A DNA stretch of 64,000 nt from Nonomuraea endophytica. GTDB lineage: Bacteria; Actinomycetota; Actinomycetes; Streptosporangiales; Streptosporangiaceae. Made by a program: the position numbers and the translations under genes. This document shows, piece by piece, positions 43,493-51,575 of the stretch; position 1 is the stretch's first letter; every line of letters starts with the position of its first letter. Under the pieces are notes generated by a model. It ran no database searches, was not told the origin of the DNA, and saw only the letters and a program-made list of their open reading frames with translations. The DNA lies in contig NZ_JACHIN010000003.1 in the NCBI RefSeq assembly GCF_014203235.1, positions 301,590 through 365,589 on the forward strand, in the 5' to 3' direction.

Positions 43493-45105
43493 CAGAGCTC
43501 ACCCTCCTTCTGTACGGCAGGCAGCGGACGCTCCAGGGTCTTGTCCGCGTCGACGGGTGGTTCGGGGGCGATCTCCGGCAGCTCGGTGGCGTCGGCCGGC
43601 TGGGCGACCTTCTTCAGCAGGGCGGCGATCTCGATCTCGCGGTCGGCCACCCGCTGCCCGATCTCGGAGAGCCTGCTCCTGATGGCGGCCATGTCCTCGG
43701 GCGAGAACAGCGCGGCCCCCTTGCCGCCGATCAGCTGCTGGGCCAGCGCGAGGAAGTCGATGTCGGTCTCCTCGCCCACCTGCACCACCTGGGGCAGCTT
43801 CGATGCCACGGACTCCAGCTTGGTCAGCAGGTCCTGCTGGAAGCGGTAGTCGAGGATCTCCGGCGCCTCGGCGGCGCTCAGCGCCCTGATGTCCAGCGCC
43901 TGCGCCTCCAGGAGCGCGGCGTTGGCGTTGGCGGAGGACTCCGCCTCGACCAGGCGCTGCCCGGCCTGCGCCTTGGCCTGGTGGCTGGCCCGCTCAAGGG
44001 CGGTGTCCATCCTGGCCTGGTAGCCGGCGATCTCGGCCTGGATGGCGCTGAGCGTCTCCTGCAGCCCGGCCAGCTCCTTGATCAGGTCGCCCTCGTTCTG
44101 CTCCTTGCGCAGCTGGAGCTCGTACTCGTAGGTGTAGGCCTCCTTGGCCACCCGTACCATCTCGGGGGCCGCGAGGTCCATGCGGTATTCCTGGCTGGAG
44201 GGCTCGGCGTGGGTGATGTTCACGTCGGTCAGCCGTACCGCGGGCAGGAACTGCTGGTTGAGGCTCTCCAGGATGCCCTGGGTGCTCTCGCCCACCAGGT
44301 CGTAGATGTCCTCGGCGCGCTGGGCGTAGATGAGGGAGCGGGTGACCTCGCTGACGGAGTTCTGCAGCTTGGACTGGAAGCCGCTGACCGAGCCGAGCAC
44401 GAAGATGAACTCCGCCGGGTTCTCGATCCTGAACTGCAGGAACAGGTCGACGCTCGCCTTGACGCCCTGCTGCGTCGGCGCCTCGCTGATCGGGGCGTTG
44501 AACGGGTACTCGCGGGTGGTGTTGACGATGTAGCTGACCCGCTTCCACGGGTTGATCAGCGTCACCCGGCCGGGGTCGGCGATCTGCACCAGCTTGCCGA
44601 ACTTGGTGATGAGCGCCTTGCAGCCCTCGGGCACCATGACGACGCTGCGCCGCCACCACAGGAACACCGCGGCCAGCACCAGCACGAGCCAGTAGTGGGG
44701 GCCGAAGAACAGCTCGGTGTTCGGGATGACGCCGCCGAGCGCGCCGATGAGGCCGAGCACCACGAGGATGCCGAGCGGCACCACCACCTTGGCCGTCGTG
44801 CCCTTGGGGATCACGACGGGGGAGATGACGTGCATGCCGTTCTCGCTGAAGCTGCGGTTGACGATCTCGCCGGCTTCGTTGAGCGAGGCGCTTCTGGCCT
44901 CGATGACCGTGCCCGTCGACACGCCGCCGTCCCGGGCGGCCGCGAAGTCGTGCGGGTTGAGGGCGAATCCAGGAGCTTGGGCGGCGAGTTGCTGCCCGGC
45001 TTGGTCCACCGCCTGGCCGACCGCCTGCCGCAGGTCGCCGCCTTGAACCACCGCCTGGGCTATCCCCTGGCCTGCCTGGATCAGGGCCTCTCTGGGTCGT
45101 GACAT
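43492..45105 (-). CDS. SPFH/band-7 membrane protein (flotillin-like), first copy
   Basis: A 537-residue protein starting at the ATG at 45105 with GAGAGGTG upstream. A 115-residue N-terminal section (Gln/Ala-rich helix, then a beta segment with MHVISPVVIPKG) precedes two membrane segments at about 104-150, an SPFH domain (about 155-320) with EYPFNAPISEAPTQQGVKASVDLFLQFRI, and a long coiled coil (about 330-440). The C-terminal 60 residues are acidic. It heads the SPFH-SPFH-Spo0M operon and is divergent from the ABC exporter across a 141-bp region. Confidence 0.88.
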   Translation of the reverse strand: MSRPREALIQAGQGIAQAVVQGGDLRQAVGQAVDQAGQQLAAQAPGFALNPHDFAAARDGGVSTGTVIEARSASLNEAGEIVNRSFSENGMHVISPVVIPKGTTAKVVVPLGILVVLGLIGALGGVIPNTELFFGPHYWLVLVLAAVFLWWRRSVVMVPEGCKALITKFGKLVQIADPGRVTLINPWKRVSYIVNTTREYPFNAPISEAPTQQGVKASVDLFLQFRIENPAEFIFVLGSVSGFQSKLQNSVSEVTRSLIYAQRAEDIYDLVGESTQGILESLNQQFLPAVRLTDVNITHAEPSSQEYRMDLAAPEMVRVAKEAYTYEYELQLRKEQNEGDLIKELAGLQETLSAIQAEIAGYQARMDTALERASHQAKAQAGQRLVEAESSANANAALLEAQALDIRALSAAEAPEILDYRFQQDLLTKLESVASKLPQVVQVGEETDIDFLALAQQLIGGKGAALFSPEDMAAIRSRLSEIGQRVADREIEIAALLKKVAQPADATELPEIAPEPPVDADKTLERPLPAVQKEGEL

Positions 45106-45198
45106 CGCACCTCTCTTTTCCTGTTCAGGCCGCTCTTGACCGTATCGGGTGCGACTTACTGTTCGCTTGCAATGCGTTGTCACAGATGTATTGCGGCA

Positions 45199-45236
45199 GA
45201 TAGTAGGTATGCTATCAATGTAGTAGTCCTACTATC
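45199..45236. promoter_or_regulatory. Palindromic operator-like element upstream of the ABC exporter
   Basis: GATAGTAGG (45199-45207) and CCTACTATC (45228-45236) form a perfect 9-bp inverted repeat with a 20-bp spacer. The right half itself contains TAGTAG-TC-CTACTA, and GATAG/CTATC occurs in the left half. The element overlaps the expected core promoter of the exporter and ends 8 bp before the ribosome site. The XRE regulator encoded at the operon's end is the natural candidate binder. Confidence 0.7.
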
Positions 45237-45246
45237 GGGAGGGATG

Positions 45247-46149
45247 ATGGAAGCTCTGAGCGAGCTCCCGCTCAACGCGGAACCCGCCCGCGACGACGCC
45301 GTCATCGAGGTCAGCGGCCTGCGGATGAACTACGGTCCGCGCGAGGTGCTGAACGGTGTCGGCTTCAGCGTGGGGGCCGGGGAGGTGATCGCCCTGCTGG
45401 GGCCCAACGGGGCGGGGAAGACGACCACGATCGAGATCCTCGAAGGCTTTCGCGGGCGCTCCGCCGGGCAGGTGCGCGTGCTCGGCCAGGACCCGGCCCA
45501 GGGCGGGGAGGCGTGGCGGGCCAGGATCGGCGTCGTGTTGCAGTCGTGGCGCGACCATGGGCGGTGGCGGGTCAGGGAACTGCTGCGGCACCTCGGGCGC
45601 TACTACGAGCCTTACCGCGCGCCGTACCCCACGGACGAGCTCATCGAGGCGGTCGGGCTCACCGAGCACGCGGGCAAGCGCGTCAACCGGCTGTCGGGCG
45701 GGCAGCGGCGCAGGCTCGACGTCGCGATCGGCATCGTGGGCCGGCCGGAACTGCTCTTCCTCGACGAGCCGACCGCCGGCTTCGACCCGCAGGCCAGGCG
45801 CGACTTCCACGACCTGGTGCACCGACTGTCCGACCTGGACTCCACCACCATCCTGCTGACCACCCACGACCTCGACGAGGCCGAGAAGCTCGCCGCCCGC
45901 ATCCTCATCCTGTCGGGCGGCCGCATCGTCGCCGACGGCAGTCCCGACCAGCTCGCCCGCGGCGTCTCGCGCGACGCCCAGGTCCGCTGGAGCCGCGACG
46001 GCGAGCTGTTCGTGCACGCCACCGAGGACGCCACCCGCTTCGTGCAGGGCCTTTTCGCGCAGTACGGCGACGCGATCGAGGACCTGGAGGTACGGCGGGC
46101 CACTCTGGAGGACACCTATATGGCCATCGTGCGGAAGGAGGAGCGGTGA
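45247..46149 (+). CDS. ABC exporter ATP-binding protein (DrrA type)
   Basis: A 300-residue ABC ATPase with Walker A GPNGAGKTT, signature LSGGQRRR, Walker B LLFLDEPTAG and the H-loop region TTHDLDEAEKLA. The extended C-terminal domain (about 210-300) is the DrrA/CcmA-type drug-exporter layout. The start is the second of two ATG codons (45247), 4 nt from GGGAGGG. The permease gene overlaps as GTGA. The pair exports a drug, lipid or peptide; the substrate is unknown. Confidence 0.92.
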   Translation: MEALSELPLNAEPARDDAVIEVSGLRMNYGPREVLNGVGFSVGAGEVIALLGPNGAGKTTTIEILEGFRGRSAGQVRVLGQDPAQGGEAWRARIGVVLQSWRDHGRWRVRELLRHLGRYYEPYRAPYPTDELIEAVGLTEHAGKRVNRLSGGQRRRLDVAIGIVGRPELLFLDEPTAGFDPQARRDFHDLVHRLSDLDSTTILLTTHDLDEAEKLAARILILSGGRIVADGSPDQLARGVSRDAQVRWSRDGELFVHATEDATRFVQGLFAQYGDAIEDLEVRRATLEDTYMAIVRKEER

Positions 46150-47000
46150 ACGCCACCACTCACGCGGTGAAGCTCGGCCTGGCCAGGGGCTGGATCGAGT
46201 TCCGGCACAGCCTGACCAGCTCCACCGACATGTACTTCAACGCCTTCGTCGCGGTGGCGTTCGTCGTCGTGCTCTACTTCCAGCGCGAAGTGAAGCTGCC
46301 CGGCACGGACGTGTCGCTGGCGGCGGCCACGCTGCCCAGCATGCTCGCCCTGCTCGTCGCCGTGGGCGGCCTGGTCGGCACCGTCGGCACGCTGGCGGTC
46401 GAGCGGGAGGACGGCACGCTGCTGCGGGCCAAGGCGATGCCGCACGGCATGACCGGCTACCTCATCGGCAGGATCGTCAGCACCTCCACGGCCGGGCTGG
46501 TCACCCTGGTGATCGTGCTGGTGGCGGGGCTGATCCTGGTGCCCTCGATGCTCGGCACGGGGCTGGGCGGCTGGCTCATGTTCGCCTGGGTGATCGTGCT
46601 CGGGCTGCTGGCCACGCTCCCGCTGGGCGCCATCGTCGGCTCGCTGACCAGCAACCCGCAGGCCGCAGCCGGCTTCTCCATGCTGACCATCGGCGCCCTG
46701 ACCTCGACCTCCGGCATCTTCTACCCCATCACCTCCATGCCCGAGTGGCTCCAGGTCGTCAGCCAGATCTTCCCGCTCTACTGGCTCGGCCTCGGCATGC
46801 GCTCGGCCTTCCTGCCCGACTCGGCGGTCGCCGCGGAGATCGGCCAGTCGTGGCGGTTCTTCGAGACCACGGGCGTACTGGCCCTGTGGGCGGTGGCCGG
46901 GCTGCTGCTCGCGCCGCCCATCCTGCGCAGAATGGCCAAGCGCGAGTCCGGCTCGCTGGTGCAGGAGCGCCGCGAGCGGGCGATGCAGCGGGTGAGCTGA
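46146..47000 (+). CDS. ABC-2 exporter permease
   Basis: A 284-residue protein with six hydrophobic segments, of the ABC-2 family that pairs with DrrA-type ATPases. The family motif GTLLRAKAMPHGMTGYLIGR (after segment 2) and the ending segment TSTSGIFYPITSMPEWLQ are visible. Start GTG at 46146, inside the preceding stop region (GTGA). The XRE regulator gene lies 14 bp downstream. Confidence 0.9.
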   Translation: MNATTHAVKLGLARGWIEFRHSLTSSTDMYFNAFVAVAFVVVLYFQREVKLPGTDVSLAAATLPSMLALLVAVGGLVGTVGTLAVEREDGTLLRAKAMPHGMTGYLIGRIVSTSTAGLVTLVIVLVAGLILVPSMLGTGLGGWLMFAWVIVLGLLATLPLGAIVGSLTSNPQAAAGFSMLTIGALTSTSGIFYPITSMPEWLQVVSQIFPLYWLGLGMRSAFLPDSAVAAEIGQSWRFFETTGVLALWAVAGLLLAPPILRRMAKRESGSLVQERRERAMQRVS

Positions 47001-47014
47001 GAAGATAGGCGGCG

Positions 47015-47248
47015 ATGAGCGAGATCGTCTACAACCGCATCGCCCTGCTGCGGGCCGAGCGCGGCGTCACCCGCAGGCAGCTGGCCGACGCGCTCGGCGT
47101 CCACTACCAGACGGTCGGCTACCTGGAGAGGGGGGAGTACAGCCCCAGCCTGTACCTGGCGCTGCGCATCGCCGCCCACTTCGAGGTGCCGGTCGAGGTC
47201 GTCTTCTCCACCACGCCGTTCCCGCGCATCGGCGAGCGCACGGCGTGA
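47015..47248 (+). CDS. Small XRE helix-turn-helix regulator
   Basis: A 77-residue protein that is little more than an XRE domain: NRIALLRAERGVTRRQLADALGVHYQTVGYLERGEYSPSLYLALRIA, followed by VPVEVVFSTTPF. The YozG-type arrangement, with a short XRE protein at the end of an ABC-2 exporter operon, indicates autoregulation. The palindrome at 45199-45236 is the probable site. Confidence 0.9.
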   Translation: MSEIVYNRIALLRAERGVTRRQLADALGVHYQTVGYLERGEYSPSLYLALRIAAHFEVPVEVVFSTTPFPRIGERTA

Positions 47249-47249
47249 A

Positions 47250-47272
47250 TTGTCAGTGGGGTTGCTTACAGT
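47250..47272 (+). promoter_or_regulatory. DNA-damage (PafBC/RecA-NDp type) promoter of uvrB
   Basis: TTGTCAGTG (47250-47258), exactly 8 nt, then TACAGT (47267-47272) fits the RecA-independent damage promoter consensus TTGTCRGTG-N8-TANNNT. The -10 box ends 6 nt before the ATG, so the uvrB message is predicted to be leaderless. Confidence 0.85.
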
Positions 47273-47278
47273 GGCAGC

Positions 47279-49387
47279 ATGCGACCGGTCACAGATTTGC
47301 AGCGCAAGGTGGCGCCCTTCGAGGTGATCACCGAGATGACTCCCTCGGGCGACCAGCCCACGGCCATCGCCGAGCTGGAGCGCCGCGTCACGGCCGGTGA
47401 GAAGGACAACGTGCTGCTGGGCGCCACGGGCACCGGCAAGACCGCCTCCATCGCCTGGCTCATCGAGCGGCTCCAGCGGCCGACGCTGGTCATGCAGCCC
47501 AACAAGACCCTGGCCGCGCAGTTCGCCAACGAGCTGCGCGAGATGCTGCCCAACAACGCGGTCGAATATTTCGTCTCCTACTACGACTACTACCAGCCCG
47601 AGGCATACGTCCCGCAGAGCGACACCTACATCGAGAAGGACTCCTCGATCAACGACGAGGTGGAGCGGCTGCGCCACTCGGCGACGAACTCGCTGCTCAC
47701 CCGCCGCGACACCGTCGTGGTCGCCTCCGTCTCGTGCATCTACGGCCTGGGCACGCCGCAGGAATATGTCGACCGCATGGCCAGGCTCAAGGTCGGCATG
47801 GAGGTCGAGCGCGACCAGCTCCTGCGCCGCCTGGTCGACATGCAGTACACGCGCAACGACCTGGCCTTCACCCGTGGCACGTTCCGGGTCAGGGGCGACA
47901 CGATCGAGATCATCCCGAAGTACGAGGAGCTGGCCGTACGCATCGAGATGTTCGGCGACGAGGTCGAGAAGCTCGCTACGATGCACCCGCTGACCGGCGA
48001 GGTCATCACCGAGGACGACGAGCTCTACATCTTCCCCGCCTCCCACTACGTGGCGGGTGAGGAGCGCATGGCCAAGGCCGTGGCCGGGATCGAGGCCGAG
48101 CTGACCGGCCGCCTGGCGGAGCTGGAGGGCCAGGGCAAGCTCCTGGAGGCCCAGCGCCTGCGCATGCGCACCACCTACGACATCGAGATGATGCGCCAGA
48201 TCGGCACCTGCTCCGGCATCGAGAACTACTCGCGCCACATGGACGGCCGCGAGGCGGGCAGCGCCCCCAACACCCTGCTCGACTACTTCCCCGAGGACTT
48301 CCTCCTGGTCCTGGACGAGTCCCACCAGACGGTCCCGCAGATCGGCGCCATGTACGAAGGCGACGCCTCCCGCAAGCGCACCCTGGTCGACCACGGCTTC
48401 CGCCTGCCCTCGGCCCTGGACAACCGCCCGCTGAAGTGGGAGGAGTTCCTGGAGCGCATCGGCCAGACCGTCTACCTGTCGGCCACGCCCGGCTCCTACG
48501 AGCTGGGCCGGGTCAAGGGCGACGTCGTCGAGCAGGTCATCCGCCCGACCGGCCTGGTCGACCCCGAGGTCGTGGTCAAGCCCACCAAGGGCCAGATCGA
48601 CGACCTGGTCCACGAGATCCGCGAGCGGGCCGACCGCGACGAGCGCGTCCTGGTCACCACGCTCACCAAGAAGATGTCGGAAGACCTCACCGACTACCTG
48701 CTGGAGCTGGGCATCCGCGTCCGCTACCTGCACAGCGAGGTCGACACCCTGCGCCGGATCGAGCTCCTGCGCGAGCTGCGCAGCGGCGAGTTCGACGTCC
48801 TGGTCGGCATCAACCTGCTGCGCGAGGGCCTCGACCTGCCCGAGGTGTCCCTGGTGGCCATCCTCGACGCCGACAAGGAAGGCTTCCTGCGCTCGGAGAC
48901 CTCCCTCATCCAGACCATCGGCCGCGCCGCCAGAAACGTCTCCGGCCAGGTCCACATGTACGCCGACAAGATCACCCCCTCGATGGAGCGGGCGATCGAC
49001 GAGACCAACCGGCGCCGGGCCAAGCAGATCGCGTACAACGAGGCCAGGGGCATCGACCCCCAGCCGCTCCGCAAGAAGATCGCCGACATCCTCGACTCGC
49101 TGCAGCGCGAGGACGCCGACACCGAGCAGCTCATGGGCAGCGGCCGCCAGCAGTCGCGCGGCAAGGCGCCCGTGCCCGGGTTCGCGACGAAGGCGGCCGG
49201 GCAGCACGCCAAGGCGATCGCGGGGGAGATGCCGCGTGCGCAGATGGAGTCGCTCATCGAGTCGCTGACCGAGCAGATGCACCAGTCGGCGGCGGACCTG
49301 CAGTTCGAGGTCGCTGCCCGGCTTCGCGACGAGATCAAGGAGCTGAAGCGGGAGCTGCGTGACATGCGGGAGGCGGGCGTCAAGTAA
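47279..49387 (+). CDS. uvrB: Excinuclease ABC subunit B
   Basis: A 702-residue UvrB helicase-like protein of nucleotide excision repair. Walker A GATGTGKT is at residues 48-55, the damage-probing beta hairpin [10 protein letters not shown] at 101-110, with DESH, the [11 protein letters not shown] and QTIGRAARN helicase motifs further on. The UvrB/UvrC interaction domain closes the protein ([25 protein letters not shown]). It should be induced by DNA damage through the promoter at 47250-47272. Its position next to coaE is interrupted here by about 22 kb. Confidence 0.97.
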   Translation: MRPVTDLQRKVAPFEVITEMTPSGDQPTAIAELERRVTAGEKDNVLLGATGTGKTASIAWLIERLQRPTLVMQPNKTLAAQFANELREMLPNNAVEYFVSYYDYYQPEAYVPQSDTYIEKDSSINDEVERLRHSATNSLLTRRDTVVVASVSCIYGLGTPQEYVDRMARLKVGMEVERDQLLRRLVDMQYTRNDLAFTRGTFRVRGDTIEIIPKYEELAVRIEMFGDEVEKLATMHPLTGEVITEDDELYIFPASHYVAGEERMAKAVAGIEAELTGRLAELEGQGKLLEAQRLRMRTTYDIEMMRQIGTCSGIENYSRHMDGREAGSAPNTLLDYFPEDFLLVLDESHQTVPQIGAMYEGDASRKRTLVDHGFRLPSALDNRPLKWEEFLERIGQTVYLSATPGSYELGRVKGDVVEQVIRPTGLVDPEVVVKPTKGQIDDLVHEIRERADRDERVLVTTLTKKMSEDLTDYLLELGIRVRYLHSEVDTLRRIELLRELRSGEFDVLVGINLLREGLDLPEVSLVAILDADKEGFLRSETSLIQTIGRAARNVSGQVHMYADKITPSMERAIDETNRRRAKQIAYNEARGIDPQPLRKKIADILDSLQREDADTEQLMGSGRQQSRGKAPVPGFATKAAGQHAKAIAGEMPRAQMESLIESLTEQMHQSAADLQFEVAARLRDEIKELKRELRDMREAGVK

Positions 49388-49459
49388 CGGCGTGGTCCCT
49401 CGCCCTTGGGGGCATGGTCCCTCGCTGTCGCTCGGGGCTGTGACAGCGGGGCTCCGCCC

Positions 49460-49514
49460 CACACCCCGGGCGAGGGAGAACCCTCGCGCTCCCCGCGTGG
49501 TTGCGGCTCGGTGA
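49460..49514. repeat. Copy A of a diverged 55-bp direct repeat
   Basis: The core AACCCTCGCGCTCCCCGCG and following GTGGTTGCGGCT match copy B at 49796-49850 with several substitutions. Confidence 0.7.
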
Positions 49515-49795
49515 GGCGCGCTGGGTGGTTGGTGGGCTGCGGGCCGTCACGTCGAGGCAGGGGGCGCTGGGGTGGCCTTGCGTGGCGTCCGTCGGGTCCG
49601 GACTGTGGCTCGGTGCCTACGCCACTGCACCCGCGTCCCCCGAGCGGGGCTTGCCATCGGCGACCAGGCCTGCCTCGCGTCTGCCCGGTGCCCGGGTCGG
49701 CTCCACCGGGCGACCAGCGCTGCTGGCTTTCACCCGGCAGCGGGGGCTGCTGTCCGGCGTGGGCACGGCACCCGGACGGTGAACTGACCCGTCCC

Positions 49796-49850
49796 CACAC
49801 CCCTGGGGTTAGGGGGAACCTTCGCGCTCCCCGTGTGGTTACGGCTGGGG
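49796..49850. repeat. Copy B of a diverged 55-bp direct repeat
   Basis: CACACCCC then AACCTTCGCGCTCCCCGTG and GTGGTTACGGCTGG parallel copy A at 49460-49514, 336 bp away, in the same orientation. Confidence 0.7.
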
Positions 49851-50086
49851 AACGCGGGCGGGGTGATCGGCGGGTTGAGGGTGGTTGCCTCAGCGGCAGG
49901 ACGAGAGCGTCGGTCAGGGTGGGCTTGCCGCATGTGGATGTGGGGGTGATCTGTGGGGGTTTGGCTGGCTTTGGGGGTGTGGGGATGGGGGCTGTGGCGG
50001 AGTTGGGTCATAACAAGAATCGATTGCCCCAGCGGTCACGGTAAACACAGCGTAATCTGGCGGTCACCCTTTGAAAGGAGTCCGCC

Positions 50087-50851
50087 GTGTCCGGACCGCA
50101 GGTGTACGAGATGCCCTTGGAGATGGTCAGGCGGCATCCGAGTCTCGTCCTGGAGTTGATGTCAGTGGCTCAGGGTGGGCTGCCGACCGGGTATCGGGAT
50201 GCGCGGCTTGTGGTGGATGAGCCGGAGGCGCCGATTGTGGAGGTCACGGCGGCCAACGGCGGGCGGATCAATGTGTGTCTGCGGTTTCCGCTGGCGTTGG
50301 GCGCGGGGCGGGCGGATGACAGAGGGCTGCTGATGGTCGTCTGTTTTGACGAAGAGGTGGCCGACCAGTTCCGGCATGGGCTGGAGACCGTGGTGGTGGG
50401 GCCGCGTGACCTGCGGCGGTGGTATGCGCTGGAGAAGATCGCGGAGTCGCCCGAACTGGCCACGCTCTGGGCGATCGCCAGTGGCGATCCTGACGTTCGT
50501 GCGTGTGTGGCCAAGGCGCTGCTGGTGTTGAGGGATGAGCGTGGCGCCCACTACTACTCGTATTTGAGCTCCCGGCTTTCCGCCCAGGACCGGGCCGGGC
50601 TGGAGAACCTGATCATGGGCGAGCGCTACCTGCTGATCGAGAACGCGGTCACCGGCCCCTTCTGGGAGGCGGGGCGCTGGTATGGGCGGCGGGAGACGTT
50701 GCGGTGGCTGCTGGAGCACCGAGGGCTCAAGGTGGACCAGGTTCAGGACGAGGCCATCGACTCCTGCCGCCGCCAGTCGATCGTGCGGGAGTGGATGCGG
50801 CGTGCCCTGACCGCCGCCACCGCCGAGGACGTCTTCATCGGAGTCTGGTAG
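50087..50851 (+). CDS. Hypothetical protein
   Basis: A 254-residue cytosolic protein, GTG start with GAAAGGAG 7 nt upstream. The opening (QVYEMPLEMVRRHPSLVLELMSVAQGG) is like that of short actinobacterial proteins of unknown function thought to be nuclease- or transposase-derived, but no catalytic residues can be assigned. A central segment (ALEKIAESPELATLWAIASG) is helical and the last 90 residues are charged and helical. Its 3' end overlaps the converging zinc-ribbon gene by 17 bp. Confidence 0.6.
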   Translation: MSGPQVYEMPLEMVRRHPSLVLELMSVAQGGLPTGYRDARLVVDEPEAPIVEVTAANGGRINVCLRFPLALGAGRADDRGLLMVVCFDEEVADQFRHGLETVVVGPRDLRRWYALEKIAESPELATLWAIASGDPDVRACVAKALLVLRDERGAHYYSYLSSRLSAQDRAGLENLIMGERYLLIENAVTGPFWEAGRWYGRRETLRWLLEHRGLKVDQVQDEAIDSCRRQSIVREWMRRALTAATAEDVFIGVW

Positions 50852-51377
50852 CCACCCACGGGGCCAGTTCGTCGTAGCCGGCGCCCTTGTTGATGCGGGC
50901 GCGCAGGTTCTGGGCCTGGGCGGTGGTGAACATCCCGCCGGCCAGCACCAGCGGGAAGCCGAGGCGCCAGCTCAGCAGGGCCCTCTCGCCGTGCCGGTGC
51001 GCGTTGCGCAGCACGGCGGCGCCCACGCGGACCGCGTGCTCGTTCAGCGGCGGCACGCCGGGGCGGTCGGGTTCTCTGGCCGAGTAGCGGAAGCCCTCGT
51101 CCAGGTCGCACGGCGGGCACCCGGCCGGGCCCCTGCCCCGGCGGCTGCCGCAGTCGGCGCAGGTCAGGCGGTCGAAGGCGGCGTCCACGACGCGCCACTC
51201 GTAGGGCTTGATCTCGCTGACGATCATCTCGGCGAGGTCCGGGTCGTCGGGCAGGGCCTGCTCCGCGAGGAAGGCCTGGTAGCCGTCCTCCACGAGGGTG
51301 TCCAGAAGGTCGCCGCAGCGGGCGCACGCGGGGGCGCCGCCGTACTCGAAACAGCCGCATTGCGGGCACCGGTGCAT
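50835..51377 (-). CDS. Zinc-ribbon protein of unknown function
   Basis: A 180-residue protein, ATG at 51377. Two CxxC pairs open the protein (CPQCGCFEYGG and CARCGDLL) and another set, CADCG...CPPCD, follows about 60 residues later, so two zinc ribbons are likely. The rest is helical. No enzyme signature. It may bind nucleic acid or be a small regulator. It is divergent from the RIO-kinase gene. Confidence 0.7.
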   Translation of the reverse strand: MHRCPQCGCFEYGGAPACARCGDLLDTLVEDGYQAFLAEQALPDDPDLAEMIVSEIKPYEWRVVDAAFDRLTCADCGSRRGRGPAGCPPCDLDEGFRYSAREPDRPGVPPLNEHAVRVGAAVLRNAHRHGERALLSWRLGFPLVLAGGMFTTAQAQNLRARINKGAGYDELAPWVATRLR

Positions 51378-51405
51378 CCGCCCAGCGTAGCGAGGGTTAA
51401 ATCGG

Positions 51406-51434
51406 TTGCGGGTCGTCGGCGGGGTGGGCATACT
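51406..51434 (+). promoter_or_regulatory. Promoter of the leader ORF and RIO kinase gene
   Basis: TTGCGG (51406-51411), a 17-nt spacer and CATACT (51429-51434) form a plausible primary-sigma promoter, just upstream of the small ORF at 51468. Confidence 0.6.
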
Positions 51435-51467
51435 CGTCGGAGCTTCGAGAGGGAGGAGGTCGAGACG

Positions 51468-51536
51468 ATGGCGAATGTGTTCCGCGTGCCTTTTTCCGCG
51501 TCCTCAGACCTCTCCACCGGTCAGCCGCTGACCTGA
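51468..51536 (+). CDS. 22-residue upstream ORF before the RIO kinase gene
   Basis: ATG at 51468 is preceded by GGGAGGAGG at 51450-51458, about the best ribosome site in the window, and ends at TGA (51534-51536). The peptide starts MANVFRVPFS. It ends 39 bp before the kinase GTG. A translated leader peptide or a small protein is possible; too short to be picked up by ordinary gene callers. Confidence 0.55.
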   Translation: MANVFRVPFSASSDLSTGQPLT

Positions 51537-51575
51537 TCGCCGCGCCGGTGGGCCTTCACTCTGGAGCCTTTCACC

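Larger units (their letters stand above)
49388..50086. other. 699-bp region without a convincing gene, carrying a diverged repeat
   Basis: Open frames are present but have no ribosome sites or protein-like composition. A diverged direct repeat of about 55 bp lies at 49460-49514 and 49796-49850. A GGGGCTCCGCCCC palindrome-like element lies near 49448-49460. The last 100 bp probably contain the promoter of the next gene; AAAGGAG at 50074-50080 is its ribosome site. Confidence 0.6.

Noticed and set aside
49406..50044. A 212-codon frame after uvrB
   Set aside because: It crosses the diverged repeat, has Pro/Gly/Arg-rich non-protein-like composition and lacks a ribosome site.
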